A DNA stretch of 64,000 bases from positions 1 to 64,000 of the forward strand of contig NZ_BAPV01000005.1 of the NCBI RefSeq assembly GCF_025995175.1, given 5' to 3'. Both the position numbers and the translations under genes were made by a program. The stretch is from Asaia krungthepensis NRIC 0535. Its GTDB lineage: Bacteria > Pseudomonadota > Alphaproteobacteria > Acetobacterales > Acetobacteraceae. A model generated the notes under the pieces. The model did no database searches, was not told where the DNA came from, and saw nothing but the letters and a program-made list of their open reading frames with translations. Within the stretch, counting starts at the first letter, position 1; every line of letters begins with the position of its first letter. Shown here one piece after another: positions 18,942 to 28,414 of this stretch.

Positions 18942-20141
18942 TCAGGCTCTGGCGGCGCGCTTCAGCCGGAGGACCTGAACAATCCCGAGAAATGTGACGC
19001 AAGCCGTGAAGATGAACAGCGCCATATAGCCTGCCGAATGAATGACCAGGCCCAGAAGCGGTCCTGATATACCGATGGCGAGGTCGAGAAAGACCGAGAA
19101 CGCTCCAAGCGCAGCACCACGATTCTGCGCCCCTGCGCGGTCTACTGCCAGAACACCCAGCGCCGGAAAGACGAGGGAGAACCCGGCCCCGGTGACCGCC
19201 GCCCCAAGCGTGGCTGCTTCCGCAGAAGGAAGAAAGGCCAGGATCAGTAGCCCCAGGGTTTCCACCCCCAGTGAGATGAGTGCTACGTTTGTCCCGCCGA
19301 TACGACCGATCTGACGGGCAAAGACGAAGCGAACAATCACGAAGACCATACCGAATACGGCGAGAGCCTGCGCCGCATCGGGCCAGCGCTCTGCAGCGAA
19401 ATAGAGCGCAAGGCAGGATGAAATTGCGCCGAACCCGACGGAACCTGCGGCCAGTGCGCAGCCATGGGGCAGGACAAGGCGGAACACCTTGGAAAACGGC
19501 ATGGCCGGTGCATCGTGCTTGATCGGGGCGACGGCGGGGTAGGCCCGCGCGAGTGCTGTCCCGATGGCAGGCAGAACCGTGGAAACGATGCCCAGCGTCA
19601 CCAGCCCGCCCCAGCCACCCCCGAGATGAGAGAGCTGCTCGCCAATCGTGGCACCCAATGCAATGCCGCCATAAGAGGTAATGCCGTTCCAGGAGATGAC
19701 CTGCGCGGTATTGGCGGACCCAACCCGGCGAATATTCCACACGATGGCCGCAGTCGAGGCCCAGCTTTCTGCCCAGCCAAGGGCAAGACGACTGATGAAC
19801 AGGCACAGGAGCGATACAGGGATCAGGGCGGCGCTCAGCCCCGCAACGAGAAGCAGGAGCCCCGAACCGATACCGAGAGCGAGACCGAGAACCGCGACCG
19901 GCTTGGGCCCTTGGGTGTCGATACGCCTGCCCGCAGAAGCGCGGGAGGCGAATGTCGCAAAATACTGCAGAGAGACCGCAAACCCTGCGATGACCGTATT
20001 ACAATGCAGGACATCGTGCACAAAGATCGGGATCACGGCCATGGGCAGGCCGATCACGACATAGATGATCAAATTGAGGGAGACGACCGGCATGATGCGT
20101 CTGGTCGTGGAACGCAGTGCCTGAGCCTGCCCCGCTTCCAT
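18942..20141 (-). CDS. MFS transporter, YhhS/YfcJ-like
   Basis: A 399-residue inner-membrane protein with about 12 hydrophobic helices. The early pattern of NLIIYVVIGLPMAVIPIFVHD, GFAVSLQYFATFASRASAGR and DTQGPKPVAVLGL (a degenerate loop 2-3 motif) resembles the E. coli YhhS/YfcJ group, which are putative efflux carriers. GVLAVDRAGAQNRGAALGAF is a C-half loop. The substrate is unknown. GTG at 20144 is directly followed by ATG at 20141; AAGGAAA fits the ATG at 20141 best. The 249 bases between this start and the dinB stop show no gene. Confidence 0.85.
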   Translation of the reverse strand: MEAGQAQALRSTTRRIMPVVSLNLIIYVVIGLPMAVIPIFVHDVLHCNTVIAGFAVSLQYFATFASRASAGRRIDTQGPKPVAVLGLALGIGSGLLLLVAGLSAALIPVSLLCLFISRLALGWAESWASTAAIVWNIRRVGSANTAQVISWNGITSYGGIALGATIGEQLSHLGGGWGGLVTLGIVSTVLPAIGTALARAYPAVAPIKHDAPAMPFSKVFRLVLPHGCALAAGSVGFGAISSCLALYFAAERWPDAAQALAVFGMVFVIVRFVFARQIGRIGGTNVALISLGVETLGLLILAFLPSAEAATLGAAVTGAGFSLVFPALGVLAVDRAGAQNRGAALGAFSVFLDLAIGISGPLLGLVIHSAGYMALFIFTACVTFLGIVQVLRLKRAARA

Positions 20142-20390
20142 CACGATTTCCTTGAAATTGATCGGATACTGAACGGCTCAGCTTTGCCAGCCCAAGCGAG
20201 GGCTGTCACCTTGCGTGTTTGTAATCAATACCGGTCGGTGTGGTTCACCCTGCTCCCAAAGCACAGATCACGATGGAGAAAAGAGCGCCCAGCCAGAGGG
20301 TGGAAGACGAAAATACTGAGAGCATGACGGCAGATCCTTCGGCCGGAGGGGATGGACTCCTCCAACGCCCCGGCAATGGAAAAAGCTGCT

Positions 20391-21491
20391 TTAGGACTCA
20401 CCAAAAAGTGTCAGCTGCGCCTTTTTTTCGCCTTCTTCCTCCTCCGACAATCCGGTCAAGGCCACGCCCATGAGCCTTATCGGGCGTTCCAGAGGAAACA
20501 ATCCTGCAAGCAGGCCATTGGCCTGCTGATGCATGGCTTCCTCTCGATCGAAGACGGTCGGGTTGGACCTCGTCCGCGTGGTGATCTGGAAATCATTATA
20601 CTTGAGTTTGAGCACCAGGGTACGACCCGAAATGCCGTTAGCCGCGCATTGGGCCCAGAGCTTGCGGCACAGTCCTTCGAGGATTTGCCGTGCCTGGGGA
20701 AGGGCACTCACATCGCTCTCGAAAGTCGTTTCCGTGCCGATAGATTTGCGTATGCGGTCAGGCACCACCGGACGCTCATCGATACCGCGGGCGATGCACG
20801 CGTAGAAAGCGGCGCTCTTGCCAAAATGCCGGGTGAGAACATCGAGCGGAATGCTGCGCAGGTCGGCACCGGTGAAGATACCGAGTTTGTTCATTCGCGC
20901 GCGCGTGGCGGGACCTATGCCATGAAACTGCTCGACGCGCAGCGAGGCAGCGAAGTCCGGCCCCATGGCGGGCGTAATGACGAACTGGCCATTCGGTTTG
21001 CGATAATCCGAGGCAAGCTTGGCGAGGAACTTGTTATAGGAAATGCCGGCCGAGGCGGTTAGCCCGGTTTCTTCCGCAATCGCGCCCCTGATCTGGCGGG
21101 CAATATCGGTGGCTGAGCCATGATCCTCATAGCAGTGGGTCACATCGAGATAGGCTTCATCGAGAGAGAGCGGCTGGATGAGCGGGGTGTAACGCGAGAA
21201 TATCGCGTGGATCTGGCGCGAAACTGCCCGATAGACCTCAAAGCGCGGCGGAACGAAGACGAGTTCGGGGCAATGCCGCAGGGCAGTTCGTGACGGCATG
21301 GCGGACCGTACGCCAAAACGTCGCGCCTCGTAGCTGGCGGCAGCCACCACACCACGGCCTTCGCCCCGCCCCACGGCAACGGGACGCCCTCTGAGATGGG
21401 GAGCATCGCGCTGTTCTACCGACGCGTAGAAGGCATCCATATCGATATGGATGATCCGGCGCGCATTCCCGTAAGGATCATCCCCTGACAT
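20391..21491 (-). CDS. dinB: DNA polymerase IV
   Basis: A 366-residue Y-family translesion polymerase. Catalytic acidic residues are in IIHIDMDAFYASVEQRD and in PLSLDEAYLDVT. The helix-hairpin-helix LRVEQFHGIGPATRARMNKLG precedes the little-finger domain, which contains SIGTETTF. The C-terminus reads QLTLFGES, where QLTLF is the beta-clamp-binding peptide. Length is normal. ATG at 21491 gives the expected N-terminus. No clear LexA box was seen directly upstream. It probably acts in damage tolerance alongside recA of the same window. Confidence 0.95.
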   Translation of the reverse strand: MSGDDPYGNARRIIHIDMDAFYASVEQRDAPHLRGRPVAVGRGEGRGVVAAASYEARRFGVRSAMPSRTALRHCPELVFVPPRFEVYRAVSRQIHAIFSRYTPLIQPLSLDEAYLDVTHCYEDHGSATDIARQIRGAIAEETGLTASAGISYNKFLAKLASDYRKPNGQFVITPAMGPDFAASLRVEQFHGIGPATRARMNKLGIFTGADLRSIPLDVLTRHFGKSAAFYACIARGIDERPVVPDRIRKSIGTETTFESDVSALPQARQILEGLCRKLWAQCAANGISGRTLVLKLKYNDFQITTRTRSNPTVFDREEAMHQQANGLLAGLFPLERPIRLMGVALTGLSEEEEGEKKAQLTLFGES

Positions 21492-21565
21492 GCCCCCTTT
21501 ATGCCACCGGTATCAGGAACAAAACAAGATCGCGCAACCGATCTCTCCTTTGCCAGTCGGGAACT

Positions 21566-22612
21566 TCAGACTGGTCCTGCTGTCTCCGGGTTCCAGGAAG
21601 GCGGACAGGCTTCCCGGATCAGCGTGTCCAGAAGATCGATCGCCGGATCGCTGTCATTCAGACAGGGAACGAGGGTGAGTTCTTCTCCCCCGGCCTCGAT
21701 GAACTCGTGACGCAGTTCGTTGCCGATTTCGTCGAGTGTTTCGATACAATCGCTGATGAACCCCGGCATGATCACCGCAATGCGCGTGATTCCCTGTTCG
21801 GGCAGGGCCGTGACGAATGGCGCCGTGTAAGGCTGGACCCATTCCATAGGCCCGAAGCGTGACTGGTAGGTGATCGGCATCTGCTCGTCGCTGAGATCGA
21901 GTGCCTTGCGCAGAGCCGCCAGGGTTCGCTCGCAATCGGCCGGATAATAATCGCCCTTATCGACACAGAGCTTGGGCAAACCATGGAATGACGCCACAAG
22001 GCGCTGCGGTTTCCAGGACAAGCTCGCCAGATGCTCGCGTACGCTCTTCTCCAGACCGGCGATATAGGCCGGATGATCCGGAAACGCCGGAATGGTCTGG
22101 ACCGAAGGCTGACGGCGCAGCTTCATGAGCGACCGGAAAAGCTGGTCATTGGCGGTCGCCGTGGTCGTTGCGCTGTATTGAGGATAAAGGGGCAGGAAAA
22201 GGATACGGTCGCATCCCTGATCCATCAGTTCTTCAACGGCTTCCGCGATGGACGGCTTGCCGTAGCGCATTCCCCATGCGACCGGGAATCCGGTGCCGAG
22301 CCTGATGGCCAGCTTGTCAGCCTGAGAGCGTGTATAGACGCGCAGCGGGCTGGCATCTTCCGTCCTGTCCCAGATACGCGCATAGGCTTCGCCGCTCTTG
22401 GAGGGACGTGTCGTCAGAACAACGCCCTGTAGAATGGGCTGCCAGAGGGCCGGAGGCGCCTCGATGACACGACGATCTGACAGGAATTCACCAAGGTAGC
22501 GCCGGACTGAGAAGAAGTCCGTACCATCAGGCGTACCCAGATTGGCAATCAGAACGCCGGTTCTGCCCTGGGACGGGACCGGTTGGGTGGGGGTCTTGTT
22601 GATGAACGCCAT
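21566..22612 (-). CDS. hemH: Ferrochelatase
   Basis: A 348-residue enzyme that inserts Fe(II) into protoporphyrin IX, the last step of protoheme synthesis, working at the inner membrane. VLIANLGTPDGTDFFSVRRYL is the N-terminal signature; the SFHGLPKLCVDKGDYYP loop carries the metal-handling histidine; MPGFISDCIETLDEIG carries the conserved glutamate. Length is normal. ATG at 22612. A very short membrane ORF lies 42 bases upstream and may be co-transcribed with it. Confidence 0.95.
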   Translation of the reverse strand: MAFINKTPTQPVPSQGRTGVLIANLGTPDGTDFFSVRRYLGEFLSDRRVIEAPPALWQPILQGVVLTTRPSKSGEAYARIWDRTEDASPLRVYTRSQADKLAIRLGTGFPVAWGMRYGKPSIAEAVEELMDQGCDRILFLPLYPQYSATTTATANDQLFRSLMKLRRQPSVQTIPAFPDHPAYIAGLEKSVREHLASLSWKPQRLVASFHGLPKLCVDKGDYYPADCERTLAALRKALDLSDEQMPITYQSRFGPMEWVQPYTAPFVTALPEQGITRIAVIMPGFISDCIETLDEIGNELRHEFIEAGGEELTLVPCLNDSDPAIDLLDTLIREACPPSWNPETAGPV

Positions 22613-22654
22613 GTCTCTCGATCAGATCGGTGAAGAGGAGAGACAAAGAACCGT

Positions 22655-22777
22655 TCAGCGGTGATCCGGTTTCCGTTTGACCCGTACCGGCACCATGCGG
22701 GGCGCCGGAGCAGAGCGAAGCGCTCCCAGGGCCAGGAGCGCCAGGAAACCGGCGGCAAGCGTGTCGATAACAGGCAT
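22655..22777 (-). CDS. Possible small single-pass membrane protein (40 residues)
   Basis: A short reading frame coding MPVIDTLAAGFLALLALGAL followed by a basic tail (RVKRKPDHR). It has one hydrophobic segment of about 15-17 residues and a positively charged C-terminus, as in many small membrane proteins. A GGAG ribosome site lies six bases before the ATG; another ATG lies two codons upstream. It precedes hemH by 42 bases on the same strand. I do not recognise a family. It could be chance, although the ribosome site and charge pattern favour translation. Confidence 0.4.
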   Translation of the reverse strand: MPVIDTLAAGFLALLALGALRSAPAPRMVPVRVKRKPDHR

Positions 22778-22904
22778 TGTCATCTCCGTTCAGGCCCTTG
22801 CGGGAGAATCCCGCATTCACCCTTGAACAGAGTTTGGCACTGCGCGTTGCACAAGCAATGCCAAACTTGCTCTGATGACAGAGATGTAATCTTTCGCGGC
22901 CGTA

Positions 22905-23930
22905 TCAGGCTCTCGACTTGATCAGATCGAGCGCAATCAGCGCCTCCGCGATCTGAACGGCATTCAGGGCTGCGCCCTTACGCAGATTGTCGGACACGCA
23001 CCACAGGGCGAGTCCATTCTCCACTGTGTCATCGATACGCAGACGCGACACATAGGTCGCATCCTCGCCGACACACTCGATGGGGGTGACGTAGCCACCG
23101 TCATCACGTTCGTCGCGCAGGATCACGCCATCAGCCTCACGCAGGGCCTCGCGGGCGCGGGCCAGATCGACCGGCTCCTCGCATTCGATGTTGATCGCTT
23201 CCGAATGACCGATGAACACCGGGACGCGCACGCAGGTTGCGGCGACCTTGATATCGGGATCGAGAATCTTGCGCGTCTCGACCGCCATCTTCCACTCTTC
23301 CTTGGTGGAGCCATCCTGCATGAAGCTGTCGATATGCGGGATGACGTTGAAGGCGATCTGCTTGGTGAACTGGGCAATCGTCGGCGGATCACCCACGAAG
23401 CTGCCCTTGCACTGGGCGAACAGCTCATCCATGCCATCCTTGCCCGCGCCCGAAACCGCCTGATAGGTCGAGACCACGATACGCTTGATGGTGAACAGGT
23501 CATGCAACGGCTTGAGCGCCACAACCATCTGAGCCGTCGAGCAATTCGGATTGGCGATGATGTTACGCTTCATCTTCTTCAGCGCGTTGGCGTTCACCTC
23601 GGGCACGACCAGCGGCACATCCGGATCCATGCGGAAATGCGAGGTGTTGTCGATCACGATGCAGCCCGCAGCTGCGGCGCGCGGGGCATGAACGGCCGAG
23701 ATCGATGCGCCGGGCGAGAAAAGGGCAATATCCCAGCCGGTAAAATCGAAGGTCTCGAGGTTCTGGATTTTGAGGACTTTCTTGTCACCGAAGGACACGT
23801 CCTGTCCCGTCGAACGGGCAGAAGCGAGCGCCGCTACTTCTGAAACAGGAAAATCTCTCTCGGCAAGAATGCGCAGGAGTTCACGACCAACTGCACCAGT
23901 CGCACCTACGACCGCAACGCGGTAACCCAT
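22905..23930 (-). CDS. asd: Aspartate-semialdehyde dehydrogenase
   Basis: A 341-residue NADP enzyme that reduces aspartyl phosphate to aspartate semialdehyde, the branch point to lysine/diaminopimelate, threonine and methionine. The nucleotide loop is AVVGATGAVGREL. The catalytic cysteine is C130 in NPNCSTAQMV. VSTYQAVSGAGKDGMDEL holds the conserved glutamine loop, and VRVPVFIGHSEAINIE holds the active-site arginine and histidine region. ATG at 23930 follows AAAGAGA. It is upstream of hemH on the same strand, 127 bases before the small ORF. Confidence 0.96.
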   Translation of the reverse strand: MGYRVAVVGATGAVGRELLRILAERDFPVSEVAALASARSTGQDVSFGDKKVLKIQNLETFDFTGWDIALFSPGASISAVHAPRAAAAGCIVIDNTSHFRMDPDVPLVVPEVNANALKKMKRNIIANPNCSTAQMVVALKPLHDLFTIKRIVVSTYQAVSGAGKDGMDELFAQCKGSFVGDPPTIAQFTKQIAFNVIPHIDSFMQDGSTKEEWKMAVETRKILDPDIKVAATCVRVPVFIGHSEAINIECEEPVDLARAREALREADGVILRDERDDGGYVTPIECVGEDATYVSRLRIDDTVENGLALWCVSDNLRKGAALNAVQIAEALIALDLIKSRA

Positions 23931-23960
23931 TATCTCTTTACCCCAGTCAGACTTAGACGG

Positions 23961-24599
23961 TCACCGCGCGAAAGACAGGCGCTTGAACAGTGCCGACAGG
24001 CGATGACGGCGCAGTTCATAGCGCGCCTTGTTATTCGTGGCCATGTAATTCAGCTGTATAGTGTAGCGCGGCCCGACATATTGACGGTGCCCGTGCCAGG
24101 TTTTGGGGCCGTTGGGGAAAATCAGCAGTGTCCCGTGGGCGGGCTTCACCTCGACATCATAATCCTCAATGTCATCGGGGCCGTTCAGCAGGCGCAGACA
24201 TCCTTCCTGAGCTGACCAGGCCGCGCTTTCCGGGTTGAGGTAGAGCAGGATTGTGACGAGCTTCGCTTCGGAGTCACGATGAATGCGCCCGTCCTTCTCG
24301 CGCGTGCGTCCGCGCAGTGTCAGCATCGAGGGAGATTTTTCGATCTCCAGGCCGAATTTATCCGCCACGATCTTCTTGAGCTTTGGCCCCTGAAGCTCCC
24401 TGGTTAGCGCCTTGACTGTGGGGTGCAGGCTGAGGCCCTCGGGCGGAAACGATCCTCCCGAGCGCATGGCCGGCATCAGATTGATAAGGGTCTGGAGGTC
24501 CTCTTCGCGGACGAAGTTCGGAACGACCACATGTCTGAACGGGGCCTCGCTGATCGGGGTCCGTTCAAGGGCTTCATATTGAAGAGCGATCTGTGACAT
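23961..24599 (-). CDS. 2OG-Fe(II) oxygenase superfamily protein
   Basis: A 212-residue cytoplasmic protein with a prolyl-4-hydroxylase-like double-stranded beta-helix. The iron ligands are read as H107 and D109 (IHRDSEAKLVTILLYLN) and a histidine in TWHGHRQY (H169 or H171), with R178 in GPRYTIQLNYM as the 2-oxoglutarate contact. It therefore probably hydroxylates something using O2 and 2-oxoglutarate. The substrate is unknown; similar proteins occur in surface-polysaccharide and tailoring settings. It is 30 bases upstream of asd on the same strand. Confidence 0.75.
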   Translation of the reverse strand: MSQIALQYEALERTPISEAPFRHVVVPNFVREEDLQTLINLMPAMRSGGSFPPEGLSLHPTVKALTRELQGPKLKKIVADKFGLEIEKSPSMLTLRGRTREKDGRIHRDSEAKLVTILLYLNPESAAWSAQEGCLRLLNGPDDIEDYDVEVKPAHGTLLIFPNGPKTWHGHRQYVGPRYTIQLNYMATNNKARYELRRHRLSALFKRLSFAR

Positions 24600-24644
24600 G
24601 GATGGCGAGCCTATTCCTGCTCACCTGCGCACACAAGATGCTTC

Positions 24645-24989
24645 TCACCCCTTCATGCGGTGATGGGGGTGACGCACAGCACTGTTGCGCACGAACTGGG
24701 TATAACCCGCCCCGATACGATCGGTGTCGCTGAAGCAGGAGCGCAGTGAAACAGTCCTGCCCGCGCCGTTTTCCTCAACCTGCGCTACCGGCGAGCCTGT
24801 ATTCTGACCCGGTTCATAGGCTGTGCGAACCAGATGAGGCGCTGTGGAGCAGCGCAGCGGCGCACGGCTGTCGAAGTCCAGATGACGACCTTGCTGTTCA
24901 ACAGGGCGCTCAGGAGTCGCGTGGGCGCAGGGCATGGCCTGGACCAGTAGCAAAATCGTGACCACCGCGAGTGCGGGCATGCAACGCAT
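24645..24989 (-). CDS. Small exported protein of unknown function
   Basis: A 114-residue protein beginning with a clear signal peptide (MRCMPALAVVTILLLVQAMP, cleavage near HAT at about residue 25). The mature part is small, with two cysteines (in LRCSTAP and LRSCFSDTD) that could form a disulfide in the periplasm. ATG at 24989 has a strong GGAGGGG ribosome site, so translation is likely. I do not recognise the family. It sits 45 bases upstream of the 2OG oxygenase gene on the same strand. Confidence 0.65.
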   Translation of the reverse strand: MRCMPALAVVTILLLVQAMPCAHATPERPVEQQGRHLDFDSRAPLRCSTAPHLVRTAYEPGQNTGSPVAQVEENGAGRTVSLRSCFSDTDRIGAGYTQFVRNSAVRHPHHRMKG

Positions 24990-25081
24990 GACAGACCCCT
25001 CCAAACTGCAATATCGGAACGCTTCGCATTGAGCTAGACCACGAAACGCTCTGGTGCGGAGTCTATAGACGAGGCCGCGGA

Positions 25082-25216
25082 ATGAAAGTTTCGACTCTTT
25101 CTCGCCCCGTCTTCAGAACGTACGATTGTGAACTGAAATCGTTCGGAAAAGTTTTATGCTTGTTGCTGATCGGCAAGAGTTTCATGGTTGTTGCCGCCAT
25201 GAGGGTGCCATTTTAA
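25082..25216 (+). CDS. Possible 44-residue ORF in the sucA leader region
   Basis: A short frame starting ATG at 25082, with GAGG about ten bases before it, and ending TAA at 25214-25216. The product has a hydrophobic stretch KVLCLLLIGKSFMVVAAM. It lies 45 bases before the sucA ATG and could be a leader peptide or a small membrane protein. Its base composition is less GC-rich than the flanking genes, which would also be true of a promoter region. Evidence is weak. Confidence 0.25.
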   Translation: MKVSTLSRPVFRTYDCELKSFGKVLCLLLIGKSFMVVAAMRVPF

Positions 25217-25261
25217 GTCGATATCCAAATCCGGACGAGACAGCCGGGGAGGGCTGCAAGC

Positions 25262-28147
25262 ATGGGTGAGATCGGTTCGTTACCAACAGCGTTGAACGGG
25301 GCCAATACCGTCTATCTGGCTGATTTACATGCCAAATGGGCCGCAGATCCCCGCAGCGTGGACCCTTCCTTCGCCGATCTGTTCAAGGCGCTCGACGCTG
25401 AACAGGCCGCCGCCCTTTGCGGTGCAGACCGTGCGGCCTGGGGCGAGCAGGCATCGCTCCTGGAAGCTCGCGGCAAGAGCGCCCCTGCATCACGGCTCGG
25501 AACCGAGTTCTCCGCCACCGATCTGCTTTCAAGCGTGGATGACAGTGTGCGCGCCATCCAGCTCGTTCGCGCCTATCGCGTGCGCGGCCATCTGGAATCG
25601 CGGCTCGATCCGCTGGGTCTGCAGGTGCCGAAATCCTATACCGAACTCGACCCCGCCACTTATGGCTTTGGCCCCCAGGACCGCGACCGCCCGATCTATC
25701 TTGGTCAGATGGTCAGCTCGCTCCTGCCGGAACGCGCAAGCGCCACGATCAACGAACTTCTCGCGGCCCTGCGCCAGACCTATTGCGGTCCGATCGGTGT
25801 GGAATACATGCACATCCAGGACGCCGCCCAGCGCCTGTGGCTGCAGCACCGCCTGGAGGGCGATGACTGGCGTCACATGTTCTCCGCCACGGAAAAGAAG
25901 ACCATTCTGAACCAGCTCACCGAGGCTGAAGGATTCGAGAGCTTCTGTCAGAAGCGCTTTACCGGAACCAAGCGCTTCGGTCTCGAAGGAAGCGAAGTCA
26001 CCATCCCTGCCCTGCACGCCATCATCGAGCAGTCGGTGCAGCATGGCACGCGCAGCGTCTCTGTCGGCATGGCCCATCGCGGCCGTCTGAACGTGATGGC
26101 GAATGTGGTGCAAAAGCCTTTCGCTGCCATCTTCTCAGAATTCGCCGGTGCCTCGTTCAAGCCGACCGATGTGCAGGGGTCAGGCGACGTGAAGTACCAT
26201 CTGGGGACTGCCGCCACGCTACATGTCTCAAATGAAAAGGTGCGCGTCACCCTTCTGCCCAACCCGTCTCATCTCGAGGCCGTCGATCCGGTCGTGGTGG
26301 GGCGTGTCCGCGCCATCCAGGACTCCGAGGGCTGCGTCGGGCTGGAAAACCGCTATCGCCATCTCGGGCTCCTGATCCATGGCGATGCCGCCTTTGCCGG
26401 ACAGGGCATCGTTTACGAAACCATGGCGATGTCGCAGTTGATTGGCTACCGCACGGGCGGGACCATTCATGTGGTCACCAATAACCAGATCGGGTTCACC
26501 ACCATCTCGGCCCATGCGCATTCGGGCTTCTACTGCACCGATATTGCCAAGGCGGTCCACGCGCCAATCCTGCATGTGAATGGTGATGAGCCCGAGGCCG
26601 CCGCCTATTGCGCGCGGCTTGCAGCCGATTACCGTCGCGAATTCGCGGCTGATGTGGTGATCGATCTCGTCTGCTATCGACGCCATGGCCATAACGAGGC
26701 CGACGAACCCGCTTTCACGCAGCCCACCATGTACAAGGCCATCGCGGCGCGTCCGACAACGCGTGCGCTCTATGCCAAGAAGCTGGCCCGCGAAAAAATC
26801 ATCGATGCCGAGACGGCCGATGACCAGTTCCAGTACTTCCAGGATCATCTTCAGGAACAGTTCGAAGCTGCAAAATCCTACGAGCCGAGCCGAGAGGACT
26901 GGCTCGAATGCAATCAGGATCCGTCGCGCCTGTCCGATGAGCCCCTGCGCGAACAGCCCGTCACCGGGATCAGCATTTCCGGCTTGCAGCGCGTTGGCGC
27001 TGCCCTGACGCGCATCCCCGAGGACTTCGCCCTGCATCCCCGCCTGCGTCGTGTGATTCAGGCCCGCGGTCAGGCAATCGAGACCGGCAGCGGCATCGAC
27101 TGGGCGCTGGGCGAAGCCCTGGCCTTTGGCTCCTTGCTGCTGCAGCATCACCCCGTACGCTTGTCGGGTGAAGATTGCCAGCGCGGCACGTTCAGCCAGC
27201 GCCATGCTGTGCTCGTCGATCAGCTCAATCAGAGCGATTATGTTCCGCTGAACAATATCGCCGATGGTCAGGCCAGGATCGAGGTCTATAACTCCCTGCT
27301 CTCCGAGTTCGGTGTCCTCGGCTTCGAATATGGGTACACGCTGGCTGCCCCGAATTCGCTCGTCCTGTGGGAAGCCCAATTCGGCGATTTCGCGAATGGT
27401 GCTCAGGTCATCATCGATCAGTTCATCGCCTCCGGCGAAACCAAATGGCTGCGCACCTCCGGCCTCGTGATGCTGCTGCCCCATGGGTATGAGGGTCAGG
27501 GTCCCGAGCATTCCTCCGCGCGTCTGGAACGTTATCTCCAGCTCTGCGCCGAGAACAACCTGCGCGTGTGCAACATCACCACGCCGGCCAATTACTTCCA
27601 CGCCCTGCGCCGTCAGATCGCGCGGGAATGCCGCAAGCCCCTGATCATCATGACGCCGAAATCCCTCCTGCGTCACAAGGAGGCTGTCTCCGAGCTGGCT
27701 GATTTTGGTCCGGAAACGCGCTTTCGCACCATCCTCCCCGAAACCGACGCCTTGCTGCCGGATCAGGACATCACCCGCGTGGTTCTCTGCTCTGGCAAGG
27801 TCTATTACGACCTGCGCGCCGCGCGTCGTGACAGCAATCGTCAGGATGTTGCAATCATCCGCCTCGAGCAGCTCTATCCCTTCCCGCGCGATGTGCTGTC
27901 GCAGCAGCTCGCCCGCTATCCGAATGCGCGGATCGTATGGTGCCAGGAAGAGTCGCAGAATGGCGGCGCCTGGGCGTTTGTCGATCGACGCATCGAGAAC
28001 TCGGCCGAGCGGTGCAACCACGCCCATTCTCGCCCAATCTATAGTGGTCGCAAGGCTTCCGCCTCTCCAGCCACAGGCCTCGCGAGCGAGCATCTGGCCG
28101 AGCAGGCGGCGCTGGTGAGGGAGGCCCTTGGCCAGGCCTCCGGCTAG
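25262..28147 (+). CDS. sucA: 2-oxoglutarate dehydrogenase E1 component
   Basis: A 961-residue thiamine-diphosphate enzyme that decarboxylates 2-oxoglutarate and passes the succinyl group to the lipoyl domain of SucB in the TCA cycle. The N-terminus (NTVYLADLHAKWAADPRSVD) is the E2-binding region. SVGMAHRGRLNVMANV is an active-site segment, and GDAAFAGQGIVYETMAMSQL with VTNNQIGFTT is the ThDP/Mg site. CYRRHGHNEADEPAFTQP and LPHGYEGQGPEHSSARLER are further hallmarks. ATG at 25262 follows GGGAGGG. Its partners sucB and lpd are not downstream as usual but about 7.4 kb away on the opposite strand. Confidence 0.97.
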   Translation: MGEIGSLPTALNGANTVYLADLHAKWAADPRSVDPSFADLFKALDAEQAAALCGADRAAWGEQASLLEARGKSAPASRLGTEFSATDLLSSVDDSVRAIQLVRAYRVRGHLESRLDPLGLQVPKSYTELDPATYGFGPQDRDRPIYLGQMVSSLLPERASATINELLAALRQTYCGPIGVEYMHIQDAAQRLWLQHRLEGDDWRHMFSATEKKTILNQLTEAEGFESFCQKRFTGTKRFGLEGSEVTIPALHAIIEQSVQHGTRSVSVGMAHRGRLNVMANVVQKPFAAIFSEFAGASFKPTDVQGSGDVKYHLGTAATLHVSNEKVRVTLLPNPSHLEAVDPVVVGRVRAIQDSEGCVGLENRYRHLGLLIHGDAAFAGQGIVYETMAMSQLIGYRTGGTIHVVTNNQIGFTTISAHAHSGFYCTDIAKAVHAPILHVNGDEPEAAAYCARLAADYRREFAADVVIDLVCYRRHGHNEADEPAFTQPTMYKAIAARPTTRALYAKKLAREKIIDAETADDQFQYFQDHLQEQFEAAKSYEPSREDWLECNQDPSRLSDEPLREQPVTGISISGLQRVGAALTRIPEDFALHPRLRRVIQARGQAIETGSGIDWALGEALAFGSLLLQHHPVRLSGEDCQRGTFSQRHAVLVDQLNQSDYVPLNNIADGQARIEVYNSLLSEFGVLGFEYGYTLAAPNSLVLWEAQFGDFANGAQVIIDQFIASGETKWLRTSGLVMLLPHGYEGQGPEHSSARLERYLQLCAENNLRVCNITTPANYFHALRRQIARECRKPLIIMTPKSLLRHKEAVSELADFGPETRFRTILPETDALLPDQDITRVVLCSGKVYYDLRAARRDSNRQDVAIIRLEQLYPFPRDVLSQQLARYPNARIVWCQEESQNGGAWAFVDRRIENSAERCNHAHSRPIYSGRKASASPATGLASEHLAEQAALVREALGQASG

Positions 28148-28246
28148 AACGTCCCTCCGAAGTCGCCCCCATAACCCCGCGAAAGGGCAGTCAGCCTTCA
28201 CAAACCTGTCTGATCACGCGGGGATAAAAGGGACATGCCCCTTTGC

Positions 28247-28268
28247 GGGGTGCGGGGCGGCGCCCAGA
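28247..28268. repeat. GC-rich REP-like hairpin, copy 1
   Basis: The sequence GGGGTGCGGGGCGGCGCCC with the following AGAG resembles two further copies at 49163-49184 and 49309-49332 (consensus GGGTGCrGGGCmGmGCCC). It lies in the 267-base gap between sucA and the LysR gene, which holds no other feature I can support. Confidence 0.4.
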
Positions 28269-28414
28269 GAACGCATCACCTGTCGAGATGCTGCCTTCAT
28301 CGGGCTCCGCCTCGCACCCCGCCACGAGTCAGTCGTCCTCTGGGAACCAGTGCGAGACACCCTGGAATGGCTGAGGGAGTGATCTTCAGACAGCCTGCGC
28401 GAAAAAACCTTGCC

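Noticed and set aside
26228-28201. Long open frame (657 codons) on the minus strand
   Set aside because: It is antisense to sucA and open only because of high GC codon bias; its translation has no recognisable domain.
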